Source of the DNA: Bacillus pinisoli
Lineage (GTDB): Bacteria; Bacillota; Bacilli; Bacillales; SA4
Assembly: GCF_023036475.1 (NCBI RefSeq)
Contig: NZ_JAJQKI010000001.1
Location: forward strand, 310,001 to 374,000
Direction: 5' to 3'
Length of the DNA stretch: 64,000 nt
Each line of letters opens with the position of its first letter. Positions within the stretch are counted from its first letter, which is position 1. The position numbers were made by a program, and so were the translations under genes. Shown in pieces: positions 25,336 to 34,748 of this stretch. The notes below the pieces were generated by a model. The model did no database searches and had not been told where the DNA came from. It saw nothing but the letters and a program-made list of their open reading frames with translations.

Positions 25336-26103
25336 TTATTTACCTTGAAAGTTTGGATTTCTTTTTTCTAGAAATGCACGAATTCCCTCTTGATGATCGG
25401 CAGTTTTTCTCATCTTGCCTTGATACATGGTTTCGAGCTCAAGAGTTTTCTTCAACTGTTCTATTTGGCTACTTACATAAATAAGCTTTGTTGCAATCAT
25501 TGCTTGTACAGGCTTTGCAGTCCATTCTGTCACTTTAGCTTGAACAGCTCCTGCCAAATCATCTGTTATTTCGTCAATCATTCCTATTGAGTAGGCTTCA
25601 TCGGCTGCTAAGGTTTTGCCTTCCCAAATAGTTGTTCTCGCTTTCTTTTCACCTAGTCGTTGTTGCATGAAGAAATGCCCTCCACCATCAGGAACTAAAC
25701 CAATCCCAATAAAGTTCATTGCAACCTTGGCATTTTTCTCTGCTATTACGTAATCACATGCTAGAGCTACACTTAAGCCCAGTCCAGCAGCCGCGCCGTG
25801 AATGGCACTAATCGTTAGTTTTGGCATCTCGTATAATGCCGTAACGACCTGACCGATGATTTCCATAATAGATTCAAAAGGAGTATCAAACGAGGACAGC
25901 ATCGACTTTATATCTCCACCCGCTGAGAAACCTTTACCACTCCCCTTAAGAATAAGAATATTCTCTTCCATTTGAGCAGCCTTTGATAACGCTTCCAGAA
26001 GACTTTTGAGCATAGGCACATCTAATGAGTTGTAAGCCTCTGGTCTATTTAGTGTAAGGGTAATTACCCCCTCTTTCTGTTCCAATAAAACGGTTTCTGC
26101 CAT
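25336..26103 (-). CDS. yhaR: Enoyl-CoA hydratase/isomerase family protein YhaR
   Basis: 255 residues, the usual crotonase length. Crotonase motifs: GFSAGGDIKSM near residue 60 (oxyanion hole), ISAIHGAAAGLGLSVALACD near 100-118, and the acidic residue region IGIGLVPDGGGHFFM near 135. It probably hydrates or isomerises acyl-CoA in fatty-acid or related catabolism; the precise substrate cannot be read off. It sits between the yha block and hemZ as yhaR does in B. subtilis. GGAGGAAAC precedes the ATG at 26103. Confidence 0.87.
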   Translation of the reverse strand: MAETVLLEQKEGVITLTLNRPEAYNSLDVPMLKSLLEALSKAAQMEENILILKGSGKGFSAGGDIKSMLSSFDTPFESIMEIIGQVVTALYEMPKLTISAIHGAAAGLGLSVALACDYVIAEKNAKVAMNFIGIGLVPDGGGHFFMQQRLGEKKARTTIWEGKTLAADEAYSIGMIDEITDDLAGAVQAKVTEWTAKPVQAMIATKLIYVSSQIEQLKKTLELETMYQGKMRKTADHQEGIRAFLEKRNPNFQGK

Positions 26104-26185
26104 GTTGTTTCCTCCTCTTCAAAGTTCTTCTAATATTTATTCGATAAAACTAGGAAATTTCCTTTAAGAGGGATCTTAAGCAAAA

Positions 26186-26211
26186 AAAATCCCATTTACA
26201 CATGGGATTTT
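26186..26211 (-). terminator. Terminator overlapping the hemZ stop
   Basis: AAAATCCCAT / ATGGGATTTT, 6-nt loop containing the hemZ stop codon; a T run follows on the minus strand. Confidence 0.7.
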
Positions 26212-27713
26212 TGAATATCAAATAATTCGTTTAGAATCTTAATTTTGTCTTCCGTATACTTTTTAAATCCTTCATTATAGGACTTAGGGTCTTTCGGATT
26301 AGCAAAACGTGTAATTTTTCCGGTTTCTGGGTGTACAAATTTACTGGATGCCCCACATCCTAAACCAATAATCGTTTGCTTTTCTTCCATAATCATGATG
26401 TTGTAAATACTCTCTTGTCCTGGTAAGGAATACCCGACATTTTCTAAGTTGCCTAATATATTTTTTTGGCGATATAAATAATATGGAACGTAGCCATGAG
26501 TAGCAGTCCAATTTGTCGCAAGATCCATCATCTGTGTAATCTCGCTACGTTCAGCCACCTTATATTTCTCCTTGTTTTGCGTCATTTCAGAAGCTCTTTT
26601 AAACGATAAAGTATGAACGGTCAAGGACTCAGGCATTAACTTTTCTGTCTCATCTAGTGTGTATTGGAACTCTTTTACCCCTTCTCCTGGTAAACCAATA
26701 ATAAGATCCATGTTAATATTATTCATCCCCATGGTGCGAGCTAGGTGAAACTTGTTAATCGTCTCTTCAACGGTATGATGGCGACCAATTGCTTTTAACG
26801 TTTCTTGAATATAAGATTGTGGATTAATACTTATTCGGTCAATATTCCACTTATTTAAGACGTCAAGCTTTTCAGGAGTTATCGTATCAGGTCTGCCCGC
26901 TTCTACTGTAATCTCTCTTACCTTTTCAACTGACGGAAATGATTCATACATTTCTTCATAAAGGAGGTCCATTTCTTCGGCAGTAATACTTGTTGGTGTT
27001 CCACCCCCATAATAGATGGTCGTAATGGCAATATTATTCTCTTTCAGCCAACGACCTGTTTCCCTTATCTCATAATGGAGCCCACCTAGGAAAGAATCTA
27101 CCTTACCCTGTTTGCCATTAATCGCATAAGCTGGGAAAGTACAATATGCACATTTAGTTGGACAAAATGGGATGCCTATATAAATACTGACTTCCTTGCC
27201 AAGTTCGTATAGGTCTGGAATTACCTTCAACTGGCGATCAACAATGGATTGCATTAATTCAATCTTATGTTCTTGAATTTTGTAATCCTCTCTTAGTTCA
27301 GCATGAGCCTCTTCTTTTGACTTTCCTTCCTGAAGCTTCATATGAAGCAGTTTCGTAGGTCTAACGCCCGTCAAAATTCCCCATTGTTGTACCATGCCTG
27401 TCACTTCTTGAAGCACAGTTAGAAAAACATAGGAAACCGTACTCTTAACAAGCTTAAATTGCTCTTTTTCCGTTGCATTAGAAGGTACATCCTGTTGGAA
27501 TTCTGCTTGATAGGTTTGCGTAGTCAGCTGATGTGTTGCATTCGCATTTGCAGTAACTATGTTCTGATTCTCATGAATTTTGATGTCGACAATGAGTTCA
27601 GGATTGTCTATATGTTCAAAATGAAGATCCGCTTCTTCAAAGAAAAGCTGTGTAATATGGGTAAGCGGCCTCACAAAACGTTCGTCTTGAATACCGTTTA
27701 ATTGAATTTTCAA
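26196..27713 (-). CDS. hemZ: HemZ, oxygen-independent coproporphyrinogen III oxidase-like radical SAM protein
   Basis: 505 residues, the length of Bacillus HemZ. The radical-SAM cluster motif CPTKCAYC (CxxxCxYC) lies near residue 175, followed by YYGGGTPTSITAEEMD and EAGRPDTITPEKL, which are diagnostic of the HemN/HemZ family. The N-terminal 160 residues are the HemZ-specific extension. HemZ is assigned to anaerobic conversion of coproporphyrinogen III in heme synthesis, though some family members are heme chaperones. Single gene in its location after yhaR. Confidence 0.92.
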   Translation of the reverse strand: MKIQLNGIQDERFVRPLTHITQLFFEEADLHFEHIDNPELIVDIKIHENQNIVTANANATHQLTTQTYQAEFQQDVPSNATEKEQFKLVKSTVSYVFLTVLQEVTGMVQQWGILTGVRPTKLLHMKLQEGKSKEEAHAELREDYKIQEHKIELMQSIVDRQLKVIPDLYELGKEVSIYIGIPFCPTKCAYCTFPAYAINGKQGKVDSFLGGLHYEIRETGRWLKENNIAITTIYYGGGTPTSITAEEMDLLYEEMYESFPSVEKVREITVEAGRPDTITPEKLDVLNKWNIDRISINPQSYIQETLKAIGRHHTVEETINKFHLARTMGMNNINMDLIIGLPGEGVKEFQYTLDETEKLMPESLTVHTLSFKRASEMTQNKEKYKVAERSEITQMMDLATNWTATHGYVPYYLYRQKNILGNLENVGYSLPGQESIYNIMIMEEKQTIIGLGCGASSKFVHPETGKITRFANPKDPKSYNEGFKKYTEDKIKILNELFDIQKSHV

Positions 27714-27932
27714 TTCTAATCACCTTTCTATTTAAGCTCTTATCTAGTGAGAAGAGCGACTACCTATTAATATTTAAATAAAAATTAGCCTTGTGTTTAG
27801 AGCTTTCTTAAGTGTACAAAAGGATGAAGTAGAGGTCAATTTATTCTATTTTCTTCTAATTAATACGATCATATGAACATCATTTGTTAGTCGGTCGTTT
27901 AATTTTAGAATTCATTACGTTTACATGAAAAA

Positions 27933-27957
27933 AAGTGCTGACTCAATGTCAGCACTT
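27933..27957 (-). terminator. Terminator of yhaX
   Basis: 10-bp stem AAGTGCTGAC / GTCAGCACTT with TCAAT loop; T run on the minus strand. Confidence 0.75.
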
Positions 27958-27960
27958 AAC

Positions 27961-28812
27961 TTATTTATTTAAATGGGTGATTGAAAGTTGTTTACGAAAA
28001 TGAGCCATAATCATATACGGTGCCCCGTTTTGATCATTAGTTCTAGTGATCCAATTAGCTGCTTGCTTCACTTCAGCTGGCGCATTCCCCATCGCCACAC
28101 CGAGCCCTGCTTCTCGAATCATGGCCAGATCGCTATATTGATCTCCCATGACAACCATTTCTTCCTTTTCAATTCCTAAGTATTTTCCTAGTATCTCTAA
28201 TCCGTTTTTCTTGGAAACCTGTTTAGGCACGATTTCAAGTTTAAGACCATTGTCAGTATAAAGATGAATTCCTTCAAACGCATGCTCTAATGTCGTCATG
28301 GCTCTTTCTAACTCTTCTTTATTGGTAAAATACACATCCATTTTAGGAGTAGAGATTGGTGCATCGCGAAGGGTATCCCCTAGCGATTCTACAAATTGCA
28401 TCGGGTAAAATAAGGGATCTCCCGTTACAATGACAGCCCGCGCCACCATATTATTTTGTAAATGAACACGATTCCCAAGCGAATAGCGTTCATGTAATAA
28501 TCGAATATTACAATCATAATTCTCTAGCACTTGAACGATATTAAAGGTCTTTTCTTCTGAAATACGATTATTGATAATGGGCGAATCAATAGACGAGGCG
28601 ATATAACTTCCACCATGAGTGACAAGCAAGCTATCAAGCTTTAACGCCTTCGCTACTTTCTTTGCTGAAGGAAAGTTACGGTTCGTCACAAGCGTAGTAT
28701 ATACGCCTCTTCGTTTCACAAACTCCACCGCTTCTTTCATACCCTTTTGCATTCTACCGTTTGAACGAAGAATCGTTCCATCTATGTTTAACGCGAGCAA
28801 GCGATAATACAT
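27961..28812 (-). CDS. yhaX: YhaX, Cof-type HAD family protein
   Basis: 283 residues from ATG 28812 (MYYRLLALNIDGT), chosen over an upstream TTG because AAGGGAG is at proper spacing. The Cof/SPP HAD layout is complete: motif II VTNRN near 45, motif III lysine near 210 (QVSKKNGLEIL), motif IV MGDQYSDLAMI near 225. In motif I, however, the nucleophile Asp of DxDGT is Asn (NIDGT), so ordinary phosphatase chemistry should be weak or absent. In B. subtilis yhaX is a sporulation/stress-regulated gene at this place. Confidence 0.82.
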   Translation of the reverse strand: MYYRLLALNIDGTILRSNGRMQKGMKEAVEFVKRRGVYTTLVTNRNFPSAKKVAKALKLDSLLVTHGGSYIASSIDSPIINNRISEEKTFNIVQVLENYDCNIRLLHERYSLGNRVHLQNNMVARAVIVTGDPLFYPMQFVESLGDTLRDAPISTPKMDVYFTNKEELERAMTTLEHAFEGIHLYTDNGLKLEIVPKQVSKKNGLEILGKYLGIEKEEMVVMGDQYSDLAMIREAGLGVAMGNAPAEVKQAANWITRTNDQNGAPYMIMAHFRKQLSITHLNK

Positions 28813-28959
28813 TTTACCTTCTCCCTTCAAAGGTCTAGTCTCATACTTTAAAATATGACTTTTTAAAGGGGAATAGAACTTTTCTGGCTTTTCGGCCTAG
28901 GGTGACGTCTATCCTCTATGGACTGCTATTACGGGCTGGACGGATAAAGTTAGATTTTT

Positions 28960-29065
28960 ACGGGCGATTGTGCAGAAATGTCTACTTATTGTGCACAAAT
29001 TTAAAAATTTGTGCACAATCTCTCTCAAATCGTGCAGAAATCCGAAATTTCGTGCACAATTACCG
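28960..29065. repeat. Cluster of GTGC(A)-type short inverted repeats
   Basis: Contains GATTGTGCAGAAAT, a perfect 15-bp inverted repeat ATTGTGCACAAATTT / AAATTTGTGCACAAT (28988-29002 and 29005-29019), then CGTGCAGAAAT and ATTTCGTGCACAATTA. The words TGTGCA and GTGCAGAAAT recur in both orientations. No gene is present in the 28813-29129 interval. Confidence 0.7.
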
Positions 29066-29096
29066 CCCATCCGAACCTAAACTAAATCCATTCCAC

Positions 29097-29124
29097 AAAA
29101 ATAGACCCCACCAACGTGAGGTCT
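29097..29124 (-). terminator. Terminator of yheA
   Basis: On the minus strand AGACCTCAC, short loop, GTGGGGTCT, then ATTTTT. Confidence 0.6.
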
Positions 29125-29129
29125 TTTCC

Positions 29130-29483
29130 TTATTTTTGCATAGGGCCGTATAGTTCTTCTAGTGGCTTCATGATAATTTGATTTAATTCGCCAATTAGCA
29201 TGCTCATGCGCTGTTCGATTTCCATTAATCCAGCAATCTTCTCATGTTGCTGTACAAGTGCAACTTGACGTTGAGCTTGCTCTACTTCTTCTTGGGTAAT
29301 TTCCATGCCGGACATTTGCTTTTGTTGAAGTTGTAATTGCATATCTCGGAAGCTTTCAAACAGGCGTTTTGCCGCTTCATCTGCATTTACCTCATCATAC
29401 AGTTTTTTTAACTGTTGAAACTCGTTACTGTTTCTTACCGCTTTTTCTAATTCATAGGCTACATCATACAGATTGGTAGACAT
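29130..29483 (-). CDS. yheA: YheA, UPF0342 / YlbF-family protein
   Basis: 117 residues, helical: MSTNLYDVAYELEKAVRNSNEF start, then QLKKLYDEVNADEAAKRLFESFRD and a long amphipathic helix through QAQRQVALVQQHEKIAGLM. This matches the YheA/YmcA/YlbF family of small helical proteins; YheA itself has no settled function. GAGGAGGGAC lies before the ATG. It is followed by yheB on the same strand, as in B. subtilis, with an 89-bp gap. Confidence 0.9.
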   Translation of the reverse strand: MSTNLYDVAYELEKAVRNSNEFQQLKKLYDEVNADEAAKRLFESFRDMQLQLQQKQMSGMEITQEEVEQAQRQVALVQQHEKIAGLMEIEQRMSMLIGELNQIIMKPLEELYGPMQK

Positions 29484-29572
29484 ATGGGTCCCTCCTCTTA
29501 CTTGATTGACAACGTATCTCTACTATTCATACGTTCATACTTTTACAACTATAACAGACCTATCAGAGGATT

Positions 29573-30709
29573 TCATCCCATAAGCCAAACGATTATGCCT
29601 TGAAGGAGCCCGATTAGGCCTCCTAGTAAAGCTCCTAGGTAGGTAATCATTTTAAATTCTTTCTTTGAAATTGACAAAATCATGTCTTCTAAACGAGCTA
29701 CAGAGAATCCTTCTACCTGATGACGAACCATTTCCTCCACTTTAAGCTTCTGGAGTAACTGGTCTGAGTGATCAGCTAAGTAATGAGCTGCCGCGTGGAT
29801 GACTGCAGGCACGATTTTCTCCATCACGGTCGCTTTTAGAGGTAGGATGAACTCTGTTACAGGTCGCTTAAATTGAGCGATAATATTTACTTCCTTTAGA
29901 ATGGCCTTCTTTAGGAAAGAGAGTACATCTTCTTTATGTAACAAGTAAGAAAAATCTTCTACTTTTTTGTCTTTCACTTTGTTCCACTCTTCCTGCAGAA
30001 GTGTGGATAAGATATCAATCGTTCCCTGGTGCTTAAGAAACTTAATGATTTCAGGCTGGACTTTGTCAACAAGACTGACATTCCCTAGAAACATTTGAAC
30101 CATATTACCGAGCATTCCTCTTGTCGCGAGGAAATCGTCAATCATGGTCTTCAGCTTTTGTTTACCAACTTCACTCTGGAAAAACTCAACTCCCTTATTT
30201 GATATATACATACTTACTTGAGGGATTTGACTATGTATGGAGCCTACTACACTTTCTGGAAGAAGCTCGTCCACTGTTTTGGAAGTAGAACGTCCCCAAA
30301 GTTTCTCTAGCTTTTCTTCAAGATACGAATCTGCCTTTTTCATCAATTTCAATTCTGCATCTTGAATATTTAACCGTTCTAGTAGTTCATGAACCGTTAG
30401 CTTTGTGGAGAAAAGCTTGTTAGCCTCAACGGTTACTAAACCGTTAATCTCTTTAATAAACGAAGGGTCAGTAAATTTATTTTTGAATCCTTCGGCTGTT
30501 ACAAGGTGGTCTACAACTAATTTTCCCATTTGTACAGCAAGCTCTTCTCTTCGTTTTGGTATTAATCCTGGTGTAAACGGAATCCGCTTCCCTTTTATAT
30601 AAATGGGACGGTGTGGCCGAAATAGCATTTGGATCGCAATATGGTTTGTAAATCCACCTATCATTGCTCCGATTACCACCATCATTCCCATAATGAAAAA
30701 CACTTTCAT
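29573..30709 (-). CDS. yheB: YheB, UPF0754/DUF445 membrane protein
   Basis: 378 residues from ATG 30709, where AAAGG is 9 bases upstream; an ATG at 30733 lacks a site. Membrane helices at the N-terminus (about 3-25, with [15 protein letters not shown] directly after) and at the C-terminus (about 355-377) flank a long helical soluble part. [12 protein letters not shown] and [20 protein letters not shown] are hallmark DUF445/YheB motifs. Role unknown. Pairs with yheA as in related genomes. Confidence 0.9.
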   Translation of the reverse strand: MKVFFIMGMMVVIGAMIGGFTNHIAIQMLFRPHRPIYIKGKRIPFTPGLIPKRREELAVQMGKLVVDHLVTAEGFKNKFTDPSFIKEINGLVTVEANKLFSTKLTVHELLERLNIQDAELKLMKKADSYLEEKLEKLWGRSTSKTVDELLPESVVGSIHSQIPQVSMYISNKGVEFFQSEVGKQKLKTMIDDFLATRGMLGNMVQMFLGNVSLVDKVQPEIIKFLKHQGTIDILSTLLQEEWNKVKDKKVEDFSYLLHKEDVLSFLKKAILKEVNIIAQFKRPVTEFILPLKATVMEKIVPAVIHAAAHYLADHSDQLLQKLKVEEMVRHQVEGFSVARLEDMILSISKKEFKMITYLGALLGGLIGLLQGIIVWLMG

Positions 30710-30816
30710 CTCAATCAACCTTTCCTTCACCATCTTGAACTGTTATTCATACGATATCAGCAAGTGCCTATTTTATTATAGAGTTTCTTATCTTCTCAAT
30801 CAAATGAGGGATGTTT

Positions 30817-32196
30817 ATGATTACTAGCGAAAAGTTGAAGTTAATGAGTGACACATTAAAGAGTTCATCTGCGATTACCATTCGAGAAGACTTGTTTATT
30901 AAATGGAATCTGTCAATTGGCCAGAAATATCATCTTCAATGTGGAGATGAGTATACCTTTGTTGAGATTATTCCAGACTCAAGTGTCGAGGGAATGATCA
31001 TGGACGCTAAGTTGCTTGAACAATTAAGAATTCCTACCACATACGAGAATGTCACCCTCTATTTTCACGAAAGTGCTAAGATGCTGTCCATTGGACTCAT
31101 TGTTGGGCTTTTAACAGAGGTTAGAGAAACAGAATCTGGGCCACATTTTGGCTCTATTCATGATTTTGCTAAAGAATTGGCCGTTTATTGTACTCAAAAT
31201 CATGTGCTCTTTTATGTATTTTCGTTACGTGCCGTTCATATGGATCTCCTTAACATTCAAGGCTATACATGGAATGGCGAGACGTGGCAGCAGTGTACAG
31301 TGCCAACACCACATGTTGTCCATAACCGGATTCATTCTAGAAAAAGAGAAAGATCTGAGAGTGCCGAGTCACTATTCTTGAATTTAAAAGAAAAACAAAT
31401 CCCGTTTTTCAACGATCATTTTCTTAATAAATGGGAAACACATCAACACCTTGTTCAACACGAACATTTACTCCCCTATCTCCCTGAAACCGAATTGCTT
31501 TTAACCCTTGATTTGCTGGAGAAATTTGTGGTGACACATGACATGGTGTTTATTAAACCTATCCACGGAAGCCAAGGAAAGAAAATCATTAGAATAGAAA
31601 ATAAAGACAATGAATATTACCTAGATTATACAACCTTTCAAAGTGATATGGAGAAAAAATACGACCATATTCGGGACCTCTTCAAAGCAATTAGGCCTCG
31701 ATTAGCTAAACAGACATCTATTATTCAACAAGGCATTCCGTTACTTACCTACGAAGGACGTGTGTTAGATTTTAGGTTCTTATGTCATATGAACCACATG
31801 AATCAGTGGAAAGTGACTTCTGCTGTTGCTAGAATTTCCTCTCCAAGTGAATTTGTTTCAAATCTTGCAAGAGGTGGAGAAATATATAAGGTTGGTAAGG
31901 TCTTAAAGGAGCTTCTTGATACTAAAACAGCCCTTGATGTGAATAAGATGTTACATGAGCTTGCACTGGAGGTCGCTTCTTCCATTGGACAGTCAGAGGA
32001 AGGACTGTTTGGCGAATTGGGGATTGATTTAGCTCTTGATCACAAAGGACGGCCTTGGATTATTGAAGTAAACACGAAGCCATCTAAAGATTTAGATTCA
32101 ACCGCACCATTTTTATATGTTCGACCATCTGCTAAGGCCGTTATTCAATATTGTTTATATCTATCGAATCCTTTTCAAAGGAGTGAAATCACATGA
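30817..32196 (+). CDS. YheC/YheD family endospore coat-associated ATP-grasp protein (copy 1, long form)
   Basis: 459 residues from ATG 30817 (GAGGG 6 bases upstream). The N-terminal ~95 residues are a beta-rich domain, then the family core: a GLIVGLLTE start, NDHFLNKWETHQHL, FIKPIHGSQGKKI (ATP-binding lysine), and LRPRLAKQTSIIQQGI. It ends with the ATP-grasp metal-binding segment GELGIDLALD and IIEVNTKPSKD. YheC/YheD proteins are spore coat-associated in Bacillus; what they ligate is unknown. It overlaps copy 2 by four bases (ATGA), so the two are coupled. The size corresponds to B. subtilis YheD. Confidence 0.85.
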   Translation: MITSEKLKLMSDTLKSSSAITIREDLFIKWNLSIGQKYHLQCGDEYTFVEIIPDSSVEGMIMDAKLLEQLRIPTTYENVTLYFHESAKMLSIGLIVGLLTEVRETESGPHFGSIHDFAKELAVYCTQNHVLFYVFSLRAVHMDLLNIQGYTWNGETWQQCTVPTPHVVHNRIHSRKRERSESAESLFLNLKEKQIPFFNDHFLNKWETHQHLVQHEHLLPYLPETELLLTLDLLEKFVVTHDMVFIKPIHGSQGKKIIRIENKDNEYYLDYTTFQSDMEKKYDHIRDLFKAIRPRLAKQTSIIQQGIPLLTYEGRVLDFRFLCHMNHMNQWKVTSAVARISSPSEFVSNLARGGEIYKVGKVLKELLDTKTALDVNKMLHELALEVASSIGQSEEGLFGELGIDLALDHKGRPWIIEVNTKPSKDLDSTAPFLYVRPSAKAVIQYCLYLSNPFQRSEIT

Positions 32197-33266
32197 CTAC
32201 TCTTGGCTTTCTGACGATAAAAAAACAACAAGAGCTATCCTATTTCACAGAGATTGCTAAGTGCATAAAGAATAGTAAAGTTGGACTCTACCGTTTTACC
32301 CCTCTTGACATAGACCCAGGAAGTGAAATGGTTCACGGGTACACATATAACAAAGTAGAGGATCAATGGGAATCTGCCATCTTTCCAATTCCTGATTATA
32401 TTTATGATCGCTGTTTTTACCAAGGAAATGAACGTTCTAAACGAGCTGAGCCCATTGTCAGATGGTTAAAACAGCGACCTGGCACAACATTTCTTGGCTA
32501 TGGATTACCAAATAAATGGGAAATCTATCAAACTTTACGAGAAAGTGATGTTCTATCATCGTATCTTCCCTCTACACGTCTAATTGAGAATATTAAACAG
32601 CTTAAAGGTTTCCTTAGAAAAGAAAAATCTATCATCATTAAGCCTATTAGCGGTTCCCAAGGTAACGGTGTCATGCATCTTGAACTGTCCTCTCAATCAA
32701 TCCAAGTACATTCACAACAAAATGGAGAATCCATCTTTCAATCTATACAGTCTTCATTAGAATTTAAACAATTTGCAGAACAGTTGCTTCAAGAGACAGC
32801 GTACATTGGCCAATCATTTTTACCACTTACTCATCATGCTAGGCCTTATGATATTAGAATTCTTCTCCAAAAGAACGTACATGGTCAATGGATCGAACAA
32901 GGAAGAGGTGTCAGACTTGGAAAGGAAGCTGGACTTGTGTCTAACCTTCATCATGGTGGTGAGGTGATCCCTGTTTCAGATATCATGTCTAATTGGCCCC
33001 CTCCATTAAAAGAGTTAATTCAAGAAGAAATGAATACGATTGTGGAGGAACTCCCTTTGTTCCTAGAAGAGAGGTTCGGAAGGTTATTTGAACTAGGTCT
33101 TGATATTGGTGTAACTAAAGAAGGAGCGGTCTATGTATTAGATATTAATTCCAAGCCTGGCAGAAAAGTCATTATGACCTTGAATAACACTATTCACGAT
33201 GAACTGTATCGTGCTCCATTATCCTATATTCAATATTTAGATCGTGCTAAGTCCGAATCAAAATAA
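32193..33266 (+). CDS. YheC/YheD family endospore coat-associated ATP-grasp protein (copy 2, short form)
   Basis: 357 residues. It lacks the extra N-terminal domain of copy 1 and starts directly with the pre-ATP-grasp part (MTTLGFLTIKKQQELSYF). Core motifs: IYDRCFY, PNKWEIYQTL, IIKPISGSQGNGVMHL, YIGQSFLPLTHHARPYDIR, GLDIGVTKEGAVYVLDINSK. The size fits B. subtilis YheC. It is translationally coupled to copy 1, and the 3' side runs into a family 1 repeat at 33286 that separates this pair from the next. Confidence 0.85.
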   Translation: MTTLGFLTIKKQQELSYFTEIAKCIKNSKVGLYRFTPLDIDPGSEMVHGYTYNKVEDQWESAIFPIPDYIYDRCFYQGNERSKRAEPIVRWLKQRPGTTFLGYGLPNKWEIYQTLRESDVLSSYLPSTRLIENIKQLKGFLRKEKSIIIKPISGSQGNGVMHLELSSQSIQVHSQQNGESIFQSIQSSLEFKQFAEQLLQETAYIGQSFLPLTHHARPYDIRILLQKNVHGQWIEQGRGVRLGKEAGLVSNLHHGGEVIPVSDIMSNWPPPLKELIQEEMNTIVEELPLFLEERFGRLFELGLDIGVTKEGAVYVLDINSKPGRKVIMTLNNTIHDELYRAPLSYIQYLDRAKSESK

Positions 33267-33285
33267 GGTTTCCACGTTTAGTAAA

Positions 33286-33370
33286 GGCTTTTTTCTAACA
33301 ATTATTACTTCTGTATAAAAGTATTAGAAGAAATTTATTTGAAAAGCAACAAAGTTTTTAGAAAAGAGCC
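33286..33370. repeat. Miniature inverted-repeat element, family 1, copy B (reverse)
   Basis: 85 bp from GGCTTTTTTCTAACAATT to GCAACAAAGTTTTTAGAAAAGAGCC. Shorter than copies A and C by an internal deletion. It lies exactly between the two yheD/yheC-like pairs, ending 22 bp before the start of copy 3. Confidence 0.7.
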
Positions 33371-33392
33371 TTAGTGAAAGGAGATGTTCGTC

Positions 33393-34748
33393 ATGCAAGT
33401 AAAAATGTGGATAAAAGAACTACCAGAAAAAGAAGGCACGATTCTATCAGGCAAAAGACTTCCCTATCAATTCGTTGGATTTGGGACAAAGACAATGGCT
33501 TGCCAGTTTGAAGTAGACCAACGTTGTGAAGAGGATACTCTTTATATAAGTAAGGATCTCCTTACACGTCTCAGTATTCCTAAGAACCGAACTCTCCACC
33601 TATTCAACAATGGAGAAACTCTTCAGATTGGACCAGTGATTGGAATTTTCACCGCAGGATTTACCGAATCTACCTTACGCCCCATTGGCGAGCGTTCCTT
33701 ATTTTTTGCAAAGCTCTTAACAATGGAAAAACCAGTCGGTGTCTGTGCTTATGTGTTTGGTGCTCATCTTATTAACTGGAATGAAGGAACTGTGAACGGA
33801 TACTTCTATGATGAAAAAGAAGGGTGGATGATGCAAGAGGTTCCTCTTCCTAATGTCATTTACGACCGGTTACCTAATCGAAAAACCGAGAACCACTATG
33901 CTATAAAAAAGATTAAACAAAGATTAAAGGATGAATATATCATTCCATGGTATAATCCTGGCTTCTTTAACAAATGGGATGTCTTTCAACTCCTCAGAAG
34001 GGATACATCACTCTCAAAGTATCTACCTGAGACCATTTTAGAGCCCAGTATGGATGATATCCGTAAAATGATTAACCGTCATAAATTCATCTATATAAAG
34101 CCAGCTAATGGTAGTTTAGGACTTGGAATTTTTCAAGTCATCTCTTCAGAAGATGGCAATGCTTTCTACTGTCGCTATAAAGATGGAGAGGAAAATCGGT
34201 TACAAAAATTTTATAAGATAGAAAAACTCATTCAATATATTTTTAGGGATCGGTCCATCAAAAGCTATATTGTACAGCAAGGAATTCATCTCATACGTTA
34301 CGAAAATCGTCCATTAGATTTCAGAATCCATACGAACCGAGATCAACAAGGTGCTTGGCAAGTGACAGCTATTGGCGCGAAGGTAGCTGGACGAGGAAGC
34401 GTCACTACTCATTTAAATAACGGCGGGTTGGTTAAAACACTAGACGAGCTTTTCCCTGACGAAAAGCAAAGAGAACAACTCGAAGAACAATTCCATCAAG
34501 CGGTTATAGCATTAAGTGAAGAATTATCATCTACTATTGAAGGTTATATTGGAGAGATTGGGTTTGATATTGGATTAGACCGAGAAGGAAAGCTTTGGCT
34601 ATTTGAAGCAAATTCAAAGCCTGGTAGAGCGATTTTTTCCCATCCTAAATTGCGTACACAAGATAAGTATACTCGTCAATTGTCTATGTCCTATGCGATT
34701 TATTTAACTGAACAAGGGATTCGACACCCAGAGGTGCAGCTTCAATGA
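33393..34748 (+). CDS. YheC/YheD family endospore coat-associated ATP-grasp protein (copy 3, long form)
   Basis: 451 residues from ATG 33393; AAAGGAG is 9 bases upstream, and the in-frame ATG at 33384 sits on top of it. N-terminal beta domain (about 1-90), then VIGIFTAGF, VIYDRLPNRK, NKWDVFQLLRRD, FIYIKPANGSLGLGIF, YIVQQGIHLIRYENRPLDFR, EIGFDIGLDREGKLWLFEAN and NSKPGRAIF. Same domain order as copy 1. The length (451) is close to B. subtilis YheD (about 453). ATGA overlap with copy 4. Confidence 0.85.
   Translation: MQVKMWIKELPEKEGTILSGKRLPYQFVGFGTKTMACQFEVDQRCEEDTLYISKDLLTRLSIPKNRTLHLFNNGETLQIGPVIGIFTAGFTESTLRPIGERSLFFAKLLTMEKPVGVCAYVFGAHLINWNEGTVNGYFYDEKEGWMMQEVPLPNVIYDRLPNRKTENHYAIKKIKQRLKDEYIIPWYNPGFFNKWDVFQLLRRDTSLSKYLPETILEPSMDDIRKMINRHKFIYIKPANGSLGLGIFQVISSEDGNAFYCRYKDGEENRLQKFYKIEKLIQYIFRDRSIKSYIVQQGIHLIRYENRPLDFRIHTNRDQQGAWQVTAIGAKVAGRGSVTTHLNNGGLVKTLDELFPDEKQREQLEEQFHQAVIALSEELSSTIEGYIGEIGFDIGLDREGKLWLFEANSKPGRAIFSHPKLRTQDKYTRQLSMSYAIYLTEQGIRHPEVQLQ

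Noticed and set aside
27736-27757. GCTCTT..AAGAGC short palindrome as a further family 1 copy
   Set aside because: Only 6-bp arms and no internal family 1 sequence; could be chance.
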